Of a stretch of DNA of 64,000 bases, positions 1-12,555 are shown piece by piece. The stretch spans positions 1,488,001 through 1,552,000 of the forward strand of contig NC_134662.1 of assembly GCF_030463565.1 (NCBI RefSeq), written 5' to 3'. This DNA is from Pelecanus crispus (taxonomy: Eukaryota > Chordata > Aves > Pelecaniformes > Pelecanidae). The translations under genes and the position numbers were made by a program. The stretch's first letter is position 1. The number at the start of each line of letters is the position of its first letter. The notes under the pieces are model-generated. The model worked only from the letters and a program-made list of their open reading frames with translations, was not told the origin of the DNA and ran no database searches.

Positions 1-250
1 CAACTCCGTCAACTCCGTCCTGCAGTAGTGGTCCCCAGGGATAGGTACTGGGGGGGGACGACAAGGCACCCCCTCACCCCCCCCCAGTTAATTAATTGTC
101 CCCATCACCTGCATCCATGGGCTCTCCCCCCCCACCACCACCCCACCCCCCCGAGCCCAGTACCCGAGGGGGTGGCAGAGGGCACAGGGCTGTGCCCCCA
201 TCCCCATCTGAGTGACCCCCCCCCAATAAAACACAGCTTGTGCAGCTCTC
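1..250 (+). other. Probable 3' end of a convergent plus-strand gene
   Basis: No coding region is recognisable. An AATAAA on the plus strand at 225-230 could end a transcript entering from the left. In human 19p13.3 the gene convergent with GIPC3 is TBXA2R, so by synteny this may be the tail of its 3' UTR. That identity is inference only; the signal could also be chance in this C-rich, G-rich stretch. Confidence 0.3.
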
Positions 251-342
251 CGTGCCCGCTGGGGGTGAGCACCCGGGGGGACCCTGGGGGGGCCCAGCCC
301 CGTTGCCAGCCGGAGCAAAAGCCCTTCTCCTCCAGTCTCTGC

Positions 343-348
343 TTTAAT
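343..348 (-). terminator. GIPC3: Candidate poly(A) signal of GIPC3 (ATTAAA)
   Basis: The plus-strand TTTAAT reads ATTAAA on the minus strand, about 210 bases past the GIPC3 stop codon. It is the first such hexamer downstream and would give a short 3' UTR covering roughly 320-558. Confidence 0.4.
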
Positions 349-558
349 GAGCCATGGCCATTTCCCACCATGTTTTGAGGGTGCACGAGAGGGATCTGTG
401 GCGGGGGGGGGCTGGGTGCCCTGCTGCCCCCCAACACAGGGGACACAGCTAGGTGCAGCTCAGGAGGGTGCAGGGGCAGGATGGGGACCCCCACTGGCAC
501 CACCAGCCCCTGGTGGGGTGGGGACATGGGGAGGGGATGCAGGGGAGGGGCCCCCCCA

Positions 559-3081
<2,523 letters not shown>

Positions 3082-3260
3082 GGGGCTGCCCTCCTGGGCC
3101 TGCCTGCCGCGCCTGCCCGCCCGCCGCATCCCGCTGCCGACACTGCTGAATTATAGATGGGTGCTGGCTCCCGGCTTGGCCGTAAGGTGATCCCCAGGCC
3201 TGGGAACCCAATCCACCTGGGATCGGGTGAGCTCTGCCATGTAGGAAGGGCCCCAGCCAG
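3082..3260 (-). promoter_or_regulatory. GIPC3: GIPC3 promoter region with TATA-like motif
   Basis: On the minus strand the sequence TATAAT lies at 3155-3150, about 70 bases before the preferred ATG. A TATA box there would start transcription near 3120, past the ATG at 3129, so 3081 would become the first start codon. This is a motif-only call; 3130-3440 holds nothing else I recognise. Confidence 0.3.
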
Positions 3261-3439
3261 GCTGGAGGAGGCGGGAGAGCAGCCGGCACAGAGCCGGCTC
3301 CATCGCTCCCTGCCCAGCTGGCGTTGGGGGCTGCAGGGATGAGCTCAGGGCCATCACCCTCGCTCCACCCCCCAAGGCCCCCAGCATCAGAGCCAGGAGC
3401 AGCTCCAAAGCTGCCTCGGAGCATGAACACACAGAGTCC

Positions 3440-4575
3440 AGGCTGGTTGTTTTTCCAACATTTATTTGCTCCCATCTCCATCCCAAGCCAAGCGGCCACC
3501 AGGAGATGGCAACCAGGAGACTCAGCTACAGAGCACAGACTTCGCAGGCAAGAGATGAGCGGTTGCACACCAACCCCGAGTTAAACCTAGGGCCAGATCA
3601 ATGTAGTGCTAGTAAGAAAATAAGACACTCTCTAATTACAGTCTGAGATTAGTGACAGGCAGCCCCGGGGACTGCTGCTGACCCCAGCAAGGCACAGCCA
3701 GGAACGCAGCTGCCGTCATGGTGGTCCCATGGTGCAGGACAGGCTTGGGCAGGGAGGCAAGGAGCCAAAAGCCTGCGCACCACCCCGCAGGCTCCCCGCC
3801 ATGGGGAGGAAGGAGTCTGTCCCAGCTCCCCCTCAGGCATGAAGATTTTTTTTCACCGTCGCTGCTGCAGGGGGTAGGAGCTGCCCTGCCTGGTCCCAGA
3901 GCCATGGGGGAAGGAGAGGTGACAGGCAGGGCGACACAGGCAAGGGGCTGAAGGCACCCATGGGGGAGCAGCGAGGGGAAGCAGGAAGATTAAATAAAGA
4001 GGTGGGGGGAAGGAAGCCTGCCTCCTCACCCGCTGCGGGATGGGGACCAAGAGGCTCCCTGGGCGGATCTAGGGGCCAGGAGGCAGTGCTGGGCCCCGGG
4101 GGCTCCCCAGAGAACCCAGCTGCCTCCTCCCCATCGCGGGCCGGTTCACAGCAGCCCCTGGGTCACCCTGGAAGAGGCTGATTCACGCCAGGCCAGTAAC
4201 CCGCAGGCACCTCATCTGCCACCAGATAGCCTTTGGGGAGTCCCTGGTTTAGCAAGGCAGAGCTGCAGGAGCTGACAGGAGAGCAGGGGGGATGCTCATG
4301 CCCACCGCTGACCACCTTGCCCAGCACCGCGCTGGCTGGGGTCTCAGCCCTGCCACCGCTTGGTCCCCAGAAGCTCGAGGTCCTCGGGGATGGCGCAGCG
4401 GCAGGGCTCAGCCGCACCGGGGCTGGGAGGGGGGTCCCAGCTCACTTCTCCAGTGAGGTGCGTGGGGTGGAGGGGGAAGCAGCCGGACCACCAGCAGAGA
4501 CTGTCCCTCGCATGAGCTCCAAGGGACAGGGCCGTGGTCCGGCCGGCCCCGGGCTCCGGGAGGGACTGGTCCTCT
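3440..4575 (-). other. HMG20B: HMG20B 3' UTR
   Basis: About 1.1 kb separates the HMG20B stop codon from the first clear minus-strand AATAAA. The last part, around 3430-3660, is less GC-rich than its surroundings, as 3' UTR ends often are. No open frame here resembles a known protein. Confidence 0.6.
3462..3467 (-). terminator. HMG20B: Poly(A) signal of HMG20B (AATAAA)
   Basis: The plus-strand TTTATT reads AATAAA on the minus strand. It lies between the HMG20B stop codon and the GIPC3 promoter, so it would end the HMG20B transcript about 320 bases before the next gene starts. Confidence 0.6.
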
Positions 4576-7500
4576 TCACAAGTGTTCGCTGAAGAGGGAG
4601 GAAAGCAAGGCTGAATTACAGGGGGTTGGATTCTCATTCCCACAACCGCCTGAAGCAGCTCCGAGCCCCTCTCTGCCCACACACCTTCCCTGCTCGGCTC
4701 CCGTCACCCACCCTGCCACGGGCTGACCCGGCAGTCCCAGTGCGCGCTGGGACACGACAGGCCCTGGGTGCCAGCCCCGGCCAGCCCTGCCCAGCTCACC
4801 TGGCTATCCGGGAGAGGATCTCCTTGATGCGCACCACCAGCTTCTCATGCTGCAGTGGGTTGCTCTCGATGGCGCTGTGCAGTTTGGCCATGTAGAAGTC
4901 CAGAGTGCTCAGCGTGGGGGTTTCCCCGGTGCCTAAGAGGTGGCAGCCCAGTTAGCAGGGCCAGCAAGTCCCCACCCAGCCCTGCCCATCGTGCTGGTGA
5001 CTGAGGAAGGGACCCTGAACACCAGGTGCCATCTCCTGCAGCAGGAGAGCCCGCACCGACACAAGCCCAGGAACAAAAGGATTTGGGCTAATCTGTGCCT
5101 TGCGGATGCAGCCATGAACACAGCTCGAGAGGAGGACAGTTCCCAGCCTGCCCTACCCCAATATAGGGGAGCCAACTGGCTGTCGCATCCCTGGGCGCCC
5201 CGGAGAGCTCCCCAAAGTGCTCCAGGATCCCACCCCATCAGCAGAGGAGCGTTCACCGCTGCCCCATTGTCCCGACTTGCACCATGTGCAGAGCCCCAGT
5301 GGTGCCCCTCCGCGTGGCCACCAGGTCCCAGCAGCAGCTGGTCCCCACGGCTGCCCCAAACTCACCGGGGATGGGGAGGGAGGCGAAGCTGGCGGTGAGG
5401 GCCTGCCGCACGGACTGGAGCTGCTGCTGCAAGGCCAGGGTCTGCCTCTCCTCCTGGGCCAGCTCCTGCTCCAGCTTCTCCTTGGCACAGTTCATGCTCT
5501 CCGTGTGCTTCTGCAGAATGGCGTTCTGCTCCTCAAACTCCGTGTTCATCTTCCGCAGGCGCCGCAGCTCGGCCTCCCGGGCTGCCGGGACCAGATGGCG
5601 TCAGCAGAGGTGACCCCTCTGACTCTCCTCCATCCCAAACCCAATCCCTTCCCCCGCCACAACTCTCCCGGGAGGCTCAGCGTCACCAACCCCTGGGCTC
5701 CAGCCAGGATCCGGTCCCTCTGTCCAACCTCACCAGGGACCTTTCACAGCCCAGATCTCACACCCAGCGCCAGCCGCGGTCCTGCCCCACAGGCTGCTCT
5801 GGCAGGGGCATTGCTGGCTGCAGCAGTCCCCTGAGCAAGATGCTGCAGCGCCGGCAGCCCCCACCCCACAGCCCAGCCCCTCACCTTTGTTTTGGTCCAA
5901 GAACTCCTCCGTGAAGATGGGCACGTCGAAGGTGGAGAAGGTGTCGCCGCACTCGCCAGCCTGGGGACAGGAGGGGACAGATCAGGCAGGGCCGAGCCCA
6001 CCGAAGGGGACCCCGTCTCCTTAGGGCTGGGCAGAAAGGAGGTACAGGGACGGGGCAAGGGGGGGCCCTGGCTGGGCAGGCAGGGAGGACAGGCAGAGGA
6101 TGGCTACGCTCTGCCTCCTGCCACGCCAGGCTCTGCTTCAACGGGAAGTTGGTGCCTAGAAGCACAACCCGCGAGTCTCCCTCTGCCCAAACCTGCAGCC
6201 AGCCTGGCTCCCATGGGCCGAACCCAGCGGCACCACGTGCCTCAGTTTCCCCACACGTGGGGAGACTGCCAGGGCCTTACCTTGTGTGGGTGCCCGTTCA
6301 GCAGGGTGTTCACTGCTGCAGAGCCCGTGTCCTCTGGAAAGGAGGAAGGAGGTTACCCTTAGGAGCCAGCCCAGCATCCCTCGAGAGGTTCTGGCAGCAC
6401 TTGGCCAGATCCTGGCAGCGACACCAGCAGCCACCGCTCCCACAACTCACCTTTTTTGATCTTTTTCTCCTGGATCTTCTCTGTGCACATCTTGTAGGCC
6501 TCTGACTGCTGGTATTCCCGCAGCTCCTTCATGTACTGCTGCTTCTCCCGTTCCGCTTCGTCCAGGTACCGCTATGGTCACAGAGGGTCCTCAGCCTGTC
6601 CTGGCCCCAGGCTCCCCGGGGGCTGCTGACCCCTCCCCACCACTTGAGGCCCAGCAGGAGCTCACCAACCCGCCAGTATTGGGACAAGCTCCCTTTGTGG
6701 AGCTGCAGCCAGGCAGCGAGCAAAGGGGTTTGGGGTGCAGGCTCCGGAGCATGTTGCCCAGCCCCAGGGGTGGGGGTCTCTCCTCGGGGCCAGTACCTGC
6801 TTCTCCGAAAGCTGCAGCTTGCTCCACTCAGCCCCCAGCATCTTGGTGATCTCCGGGAAGGGCAGGTCAGGATGCTGCGTGCGGATCTGCTCACGCCGCT
6901 CATTCAGGAAACGCACATAGCCCGTCACAGGGGCTTTGGGGCCGTTGGGAAGGATCTTCTTCCTCTTCTTGCCCTTGGGCCAGCCCCTCTTCTTCACCGG
7001 CTGGCACCCAGCAAAGGGAAAGGGACAACCAGCAATGGACAAGAGTGCACGACGCCATTGTGCCAGCAGGACACAGAAGCAGCCTGCAGACCTGCCTGGG
7101 CCTCCCACCCCTCGAGGGAAGGTCTGGGCCTTTCCGTGGGCCATGGCTGCAGCCATGGGCTTGCCCAGCTGTGCCTGGGCTGCTGAAGGGCAAGTGGAGG
7201 GAGCATGCAGGGAGGGGTGTGGACACCAGAGCTCACCTCCTCCTCGCCATGTGGCTTCTCGCCACTCGCCCGTGCCGACTCTCCCTTCTCCTGCTTGATA
7301 GCCACCAGGAAGTTTCCATGCTGAGCTTTGCCCGTGGCATGTCTGCACCCAGAGAGTACCCATCAGAAAGGGCTGGGAAACCACCGGCGCCGATGGTGAC
7401 ACATCCCCCAGCAGCGCGGACTCATGCTCGCCAGATCCCCCAGCTCCCACACACCCAAAAAGCCCCCAAAACCCACTACCAGCCCTGGAGGCCCTGTTCC

Positions 7501-9507
7501 CCTGCAAGGGGAGGCCACGGTTGAGCAATGGGGCTCAAGCAGAACCCAGCACTGGGTGAGCAGGGCAGCCCTGGGCACACAAAAGCTGCCCCAAGTTCCA
7601 ATGACGACCCTGGGACCTTTCAGTGACATTTGGGCTGGGAGCTGCCGGTGCTGCTCTTGGGGGCAGGTAACAGCGATGGCCACATCCCCGCGTGCCACCA
7701 GGTCTCGGGCGCACACCTCCGCAAGGAGTCCCAGGCAGCACAAACCAGTTGATCCTCCTCTGCGAGGGAGGAGGAGCAGCAGGGGTTTGGATCTTGGCTC
7801 CAGGGGCACCTCCTGGAAGCACCACCCACACCCTGGACAAGCGCTGCCAGGGATAAGGAGAACCCTCAAGGCGGAGGACGAGGGCAGGGCACCGGCTCGA
7901 CCCGTTCCAGCCGCAACCGCTCCATCAGGTTCCTGCCACCTGCGCCAACACCGAGACACGCCGAGCCACCTCCGAGATGCACCGAGTGGCTCTAACGCAG
8001 GGCTGGCGGCCCTGACTCCCGCCCTCCAACTTGCTGCTTCGTCTTTACAGATCAGCACCTGCCTTCAGCGGAGGACGCGGGTCCAGCAGCCAGGTCGGCA
8101 GAGCCTCCCTGCCCCGGCTGAGCAGATGCAGCCTCACTGCAGCATCACCCTGGGCCTCCCCCGAGCCTCCCCGGCCCCTTCTCCAGCCAGCCCCGTCCCA
8201 CAGCACAGCCCCTGTCCCGCTCGCACCCTTTGGTCCCCCAAAGCAGCTCCTGCTCTGTCGGAGCGCATCTGCTGGCAGAGCACGGCCGGGCCCCCTGCGT
8301 CGGGGGAGCCATGAAGGGCTCAAGCGTTGCGGCAAGTGGCGCTAGCTTGGGTTTCGTCCAAGTCACAAGACATGGTAACTAGCACAGGGCCAAGCACAAG
8401 CCCCAGCAAAGAAAGAAAATGTGCTGCGTGCCAAAAGCCAGACCGATCCTGACCCACTCGGGATGCGCCCCAGAGTTTCTCTCGCCTGTTTGTCACATCA
8501 TGTACCTGGTGTAAACCCAAATCCCCTCAGAGACCCCAACCTACCACTATCAGGTTATCTATCACCTGTACGAGCCACCCTTGCAATTAAGTTGACGGGG
8601 GCCCTTTCTGTAAGCCCCTGGGGACACCACCTGTAACTGCATCGGTCCCTGCGGATGGAGCAAGTGCCCAGCACAAGCTCTTCCCACCGGGAGCTGAGCC
8701 TGACCAGCTGCCCTGCACCCCCACGCTGACACGAAAGCCTATGGGAAGGTGTGAGACCATCTCTTCTTCCGTCTTCTGGGGGGAAAAAAACATCCCTGAG
8801 GCTCCGCACAGGCACGGCCAGCCTTAGGCTTTCTTTATCAGCTCTAACAGAAATATTCCTGGTGATGCCCACACAGTATCACCGCGCTCAGCCGCCACGG
8901 CTGGGAACGTGCTAACACCCTCCGCCACCAGACGCCGTATCTCTGCCTCCGCCCTCCGGATTCCTCGCGTGCCTAAGGATGCTTTAAGAAGTAAAGTTAT
9001 TTCAGGCAAGATCCCTCCTCTTATCGGAGCCTCCCTCAGTGGGTTCGCCCCAGCATCCACCTCCCTCCACCTCGGAGACGCTTCCCCACCCGCCTGCCCG
9101 CGGCCGCGGCGCTCCCGCTCCTCTGCCGGGAGGGACGGCGGTCGACGCCAGCTCAGGACAGCACGCGGTTCGCCCCCGTCAAGGAAGACCTCGCTGTCCC
9201 CGACCTCAGCAGAGGCCTCTGGGCCCCCACCTCCGCAGAGGCCTCTGGGCCCCCACCTCCGCAGAGGCCTCTGGGCCCCCACCTCCGGCCTGCGCCAGTC
9301 ACCCGGCCGGCCGCGGGCTGAGCGAGCCCGCAGGCGAGGGGAGAGCGGGGCCGCCCGCAGAAGGGGCCGGGGGTCGCCGGGGCACGCAGAGGCGCCGCAG
9401 GGCTCGCCCGGCCACCCTCCAGCAAGGGACAAAGGGCCGGGGCAGGGCGGCGCGGCCCGCGGCACTTACAGCATCCCGGCGGGCGGCTGCTTGGCGCTGT
9501 GGGCCAT
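4576..9507 (-). CDS. HMG20B: HMG20B (BRAF35), HMG-box subunit of LSD1-CoREST complex, 9 coding exons
   Basis: Minus-strand coding exons: 9507-9470, 7342-7237, 7000-6797, 6571-6451, 6333-6281, 5960-5885, 5581-5366, 4932-4800, 4588-4576 (TGA). All phases agree, giving about 319 residues (human 317). Residues 1-48 are a variable N-terminus with a sumoylation-type IKQE. A basic run ([13 protein letters not shown]) leads into an HMG box at about 69-137 ([18 protein letters not shown]). A coiled coil follows at about 200-265, ending [12 protein letters not shown], and the C-terminus is ASEHL. In other vertebrates this protein joins the LSD1-CoREST-HDAC repressor complex, binds DNA without sequence preference and helps silence neuronal genes. 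Intron 1 (7343-9469) holds no recognisable gene. The acceptor before exon 4 (ACCATAG) has a weak pyrimidine tract, but the join is fixed by the protein. Confidence 0.96.
9211..9288. repeat. Three copies of a 26-bp direct repeat
   Basis: Three nearly identical 26-base units stand head to tail at the edge of the CpG island inside HMG20B intron 1. The unit contains AGAGGCCTCTGGGCCCCCAC. No function is evident. Confidence 0.85.
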
Positions 9508-10170
9508 GGGTCCGGGGCCGCGGCACCGCGCGGGTCAGCGCCCCTGAAGGACAGAGCCGGAGCTGGCACCGCGGGGGCGGCGGCAGCCCCGGGGGGGGGG
9601 GGGCGACCCCCGCCCCAGGCCCCCCGGGAGAGGCCTCCCCCGCGGGGGCACCGCGGCCCCCCCCCAGGCGGCGGCGCCTCCCCGGCCGCCCCGCCTTGGC
9701 CTCTCCGCGCCCCCCGGCACCGCCCCCGGCCCCCCCGCCGCTGGGACCCCCCGGCTCCCCCGCCCTGCCGGGCCCCCCCCCCCGCCGGGCCCCCCCGCCC
9801 AACTCCCCTGGCGCCGCCGGCGCCCCCTCCGCCGCTCTTCCTCACCTGGCCACGCCCCGCTATTATTATGCAAACCAGGAGCCCGCCTCGGCGCCTCCCG
9901 TTGGCCGCCCGCGCCCAGCCGCGCCGCGCGCAGCCTAACGCGGATTGGCTGGGACTGGTCACGTCACAGGCAAGCGGCGGAGAAGGGGCGGGGCGAGGGA
10001 GGGGAGGGGCCGGCCGGCGCGGCGCGCGCGCGTACGTTGGGGCTCGGCGCGCGCCGCAGGCTGCCCGCCAATCAGCAATCGGCGTGGGGACGGGGAGGGG
10101 CTGTGGGGAGGGCAGCGTCTTAAAGGGGCAGCGACTCGGCGCGGGGGGGGCATCGCAAGCCACGCAGCGT
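9508..10170 (-). promoter_or_regulatory. HMG20B: HMG20B CpG-island promoter with a likely non-coding first exon
   Basis: The sequence is dense in CpG. Upstream of the coding start, minus-strand sequence offers an acceptor (CTGTCCTTCAG, exon from 9543) and a donor (GGCCAG|GTGAGG, exon ending 9846). A 5' UTR exon spliced across about 300 bases is therefore likely. Further upstream are an inverted CCAAT box (ATTGG at 9944-9948), a CRE-like ACGTCA at 9961-9966, a forward CCAAT at 10068-10072 and an octamer-like element near 9864-9875. Transcription probably starts near 9870-9900. Splicing of the leader is inferred from sites, not from a transcript. Confidence 0.6.
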
Positions 10171-10219
10171 GGGGGCCCCCAGTGCCCACCCCGGCGTCCA
10201 GGGCGGGGGGGCCCCGGGA

Positions 10220-12370
10220 GGGAGCTCGGGGGACTCCAGTGGCGCCAGGGTGCCCGCACTGCTCCCCGTGCCCCCAGTATCCTCCCATTGCTCCCAATAA
10301 CCCCAGTGCCCACTTCAGGGCTGTCCCAGTGACTCCAGTTACCCTCCGCCACCGCTCCCAGCAACCCCAGTACCCCACGGCTGCTCCCAGCGGCCCCAAC
10401 GCCCACCCTTGGGGTCCCTATGGCCCTGAACGTCCCCCCACCCAAACGCACACACTGCTCCCAGTGACCCCAGTGCTCCCTCCCAAGGGGGACCCACTGA
10501 CCCCAGTACTGCCCGTACTGGTCCTAATGACCCTGGGTACTGCCCATACTGATTCCAGTGACCCCAATATGCACCCAACTGCGGGTCCCCATGATGCCAG
10601 TAGTCACCTCAGACTCCCAGTGACCCTAGTACTCCCCTCAAGGAGGGGTCCCAGTGACCCCAGTACTGCTCATACTGGTCCCAGTCAACCAGTATCTACT
10701 CAAGAGGAGGTCCCAGTCACCCCAGTACCCCCACATTGCTCCCAGTGACCCCAGTATTCAGCCAAGTGGTGGGGTCTCATGACTCCAGTAGTCACCCCAG
10801 ACTCCCAGTGACCCCAGTACTGCCCACAATGGTCCTAGTCACCCCATTACCGGCACAAGGGGAGGTCCCAGTTATCCCAGTACCCACACACTGTTCCCAG
10901 TGACCCTAGTACCCACCCAGGCAGGGCGTCCCCATGACCCCAGTAGACACCCCAGCGTCCCAAGTGCCCCCCCACACAGGGGGTCCCCATGACCCCGGTA
11001 GACAGAGCAGTGCCCCAGTGATCCCAGTACCCCCACACACAGGGGGTCCCCATGACCCCGGTAGACACTGCAGTGCCCCAGTGATCCCAGTACCCCCCCA
11101 CACAGGGGGTCCCCATGACCCCAGTAGATGTCCCAGCGCCCCAGTGACCCCAGTACACCCACAAAGCGGGGTCCTCATATCCCCAGTAGACACCACAGCA
11201 TCCCAGTGACTCCAGTACAGCCCCAAAGGGAGGGTCCCCATGACCCCAGTAGACACCCCAGCATCCCAGTGACCCCAGTACAGCCCCAAAGGGGGGGTCA
11301 CCATGGCCCCAGTAGACACCCCAGCAACCCAGTGACTCCAGTACCCCTCCACGCAGGGGGTCCCCATGACCCCAGTAGACACCCCAGAGTCCCAGTGACC
11401 CCAGTACAGGCTCAAAGGGGGCTCCCCATGACCCCAGTAGACACCCCAGCGCCCCAGTGACCTCAGTACAGCCCCAAAGGGGGTTCCCCATATCCCCAGT
11501 AGACCTCCCAGCGCCCCACTGACCCCAGCAGCCCCCCAAAGGGGGGTCCCCATGACCCCAGTAGACACCCCAGCAACCCAAGTACCCCCCAAAGGGGGGC
11601 CCCCATGACCCCAGTAGACACCCCAGCGCCCCAGGGACCCCAGCAGCCCCCCAAAGGGGGGTCTCCATGACCCCAGTAGACCTCCCAGCGCCCCAGTGAC
11701 TCCAGTACACCCCCAAAGGGGTTCCCCATATCCCCAGTAGACACTGCAGCACCCCAGTGACCCCAGCACTCCCCCAAAGGGGGGGTCCCCATGGCCCCAG
11801 TAGACACTCCAGCATCCCAAGTACCCCCCAAAGGAGGGTCCCCATATCCCCAGTAGACACCCCAGTGCCCCAGGGACCCCAGCAGCCCCCCAAAGGGGGG
11901 GTCCCCATATCCCCAGTAGATGTCCCAGTGCCCCAGTGACTCCAGTACAACCCCCAAAGGGGAGTCCCCATGGCCCCAGTGGATGTCCCAGCATCCCAAG
12001 TACCCCCCAAAAGGGGGTCCCCCATGGCCCCAGTAGACGTCCCAGTGCCCCAGTGACTCCAGTACACCCCCAAAGGGGGGTCCCCCATGGCCCCAGTAGA
12101 CACCGCAGTGCCCCAGTGACTCCAGTACACCCCCAAAGGGGGGTCCCCATGTCCCCAGTAGACACCCCAGCATCCCAAGTACCCCACAAAGGGGGGTCCC
12201 CCATGGCCCCCGTAGACCTCCCAGTGCCCCAGTGACCCCAGTACCCCCCCAAAGGGGGGTCCCCCATGGCCCCAGTAGACGTCCCAGCGCCCCAGTGACC
12301 CCAGCAGCCCCCCAAAGGGGGGGTCCCCATGACCCCAGTAGACACCCCAGCATCCCAGTGACCCCAGCAC
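10220..12370. repeat. Minisatellite, 63-bp and 51-bp units, HMG20B-MFSD12 intergenic
   Basis: A tandem array is built from units such as CCCCAGTAGACACCCCAGC plus GTGACCCCAGTACA plus CCCCAAAGGGGGGTCCCCATG. Units are degenerate from about 10.22 to 10.88 kb and regular from 10.88 to 12.37 kb, with roughly 25 regular copies. Long (about 63 bp) and short (about 51 bp) forms are mixed. Both lengths are multiples of three, so several frames stay open for 400-640 codons without any being a gene. The array occupies the whole space between the two divergent promoters. Confidence 0.9.
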
Positions 12371-12555
12371 CCCCCGCACTGGTTCCAATGCCCGCCCCCA
12401 GCAGCCCCGGCGCCCCCCGCCCCCCCGGGCACGGCTCGCCGCATCTCCCGCGGCGCGGGGCGGGGGCAGCGCCGGGCTGGCGGGGGCCGGGCAGCTCCGC
12501 AGCTCCGCCCCCCCCCGGCCCGGGCCGGCCCGGTTGCTGCGGCCGGCGGCGCGGC
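12371..12555 (+). promoter_or_regulatory. MFSD12: MFSD12 CpG-rich promoter and 5' UTR
   Basis: Between the last minisatellite copy and the MFSD12 ATG lies 185 bases of unbroken G+C-rich, CpG-dense sequence without a TATA box. Because the array abuts it, the core promoter must lie in this short stretch or within the array. Confidence 0.5.

Noticed and set aside
8316-9470. Possible separate gene within HMG20B intron 1
   Set aside because: Frames here look G+C-driven, and splice phase from exon 1 (9470) to exon 2 (7342) is fully explained by HMG20B alone.
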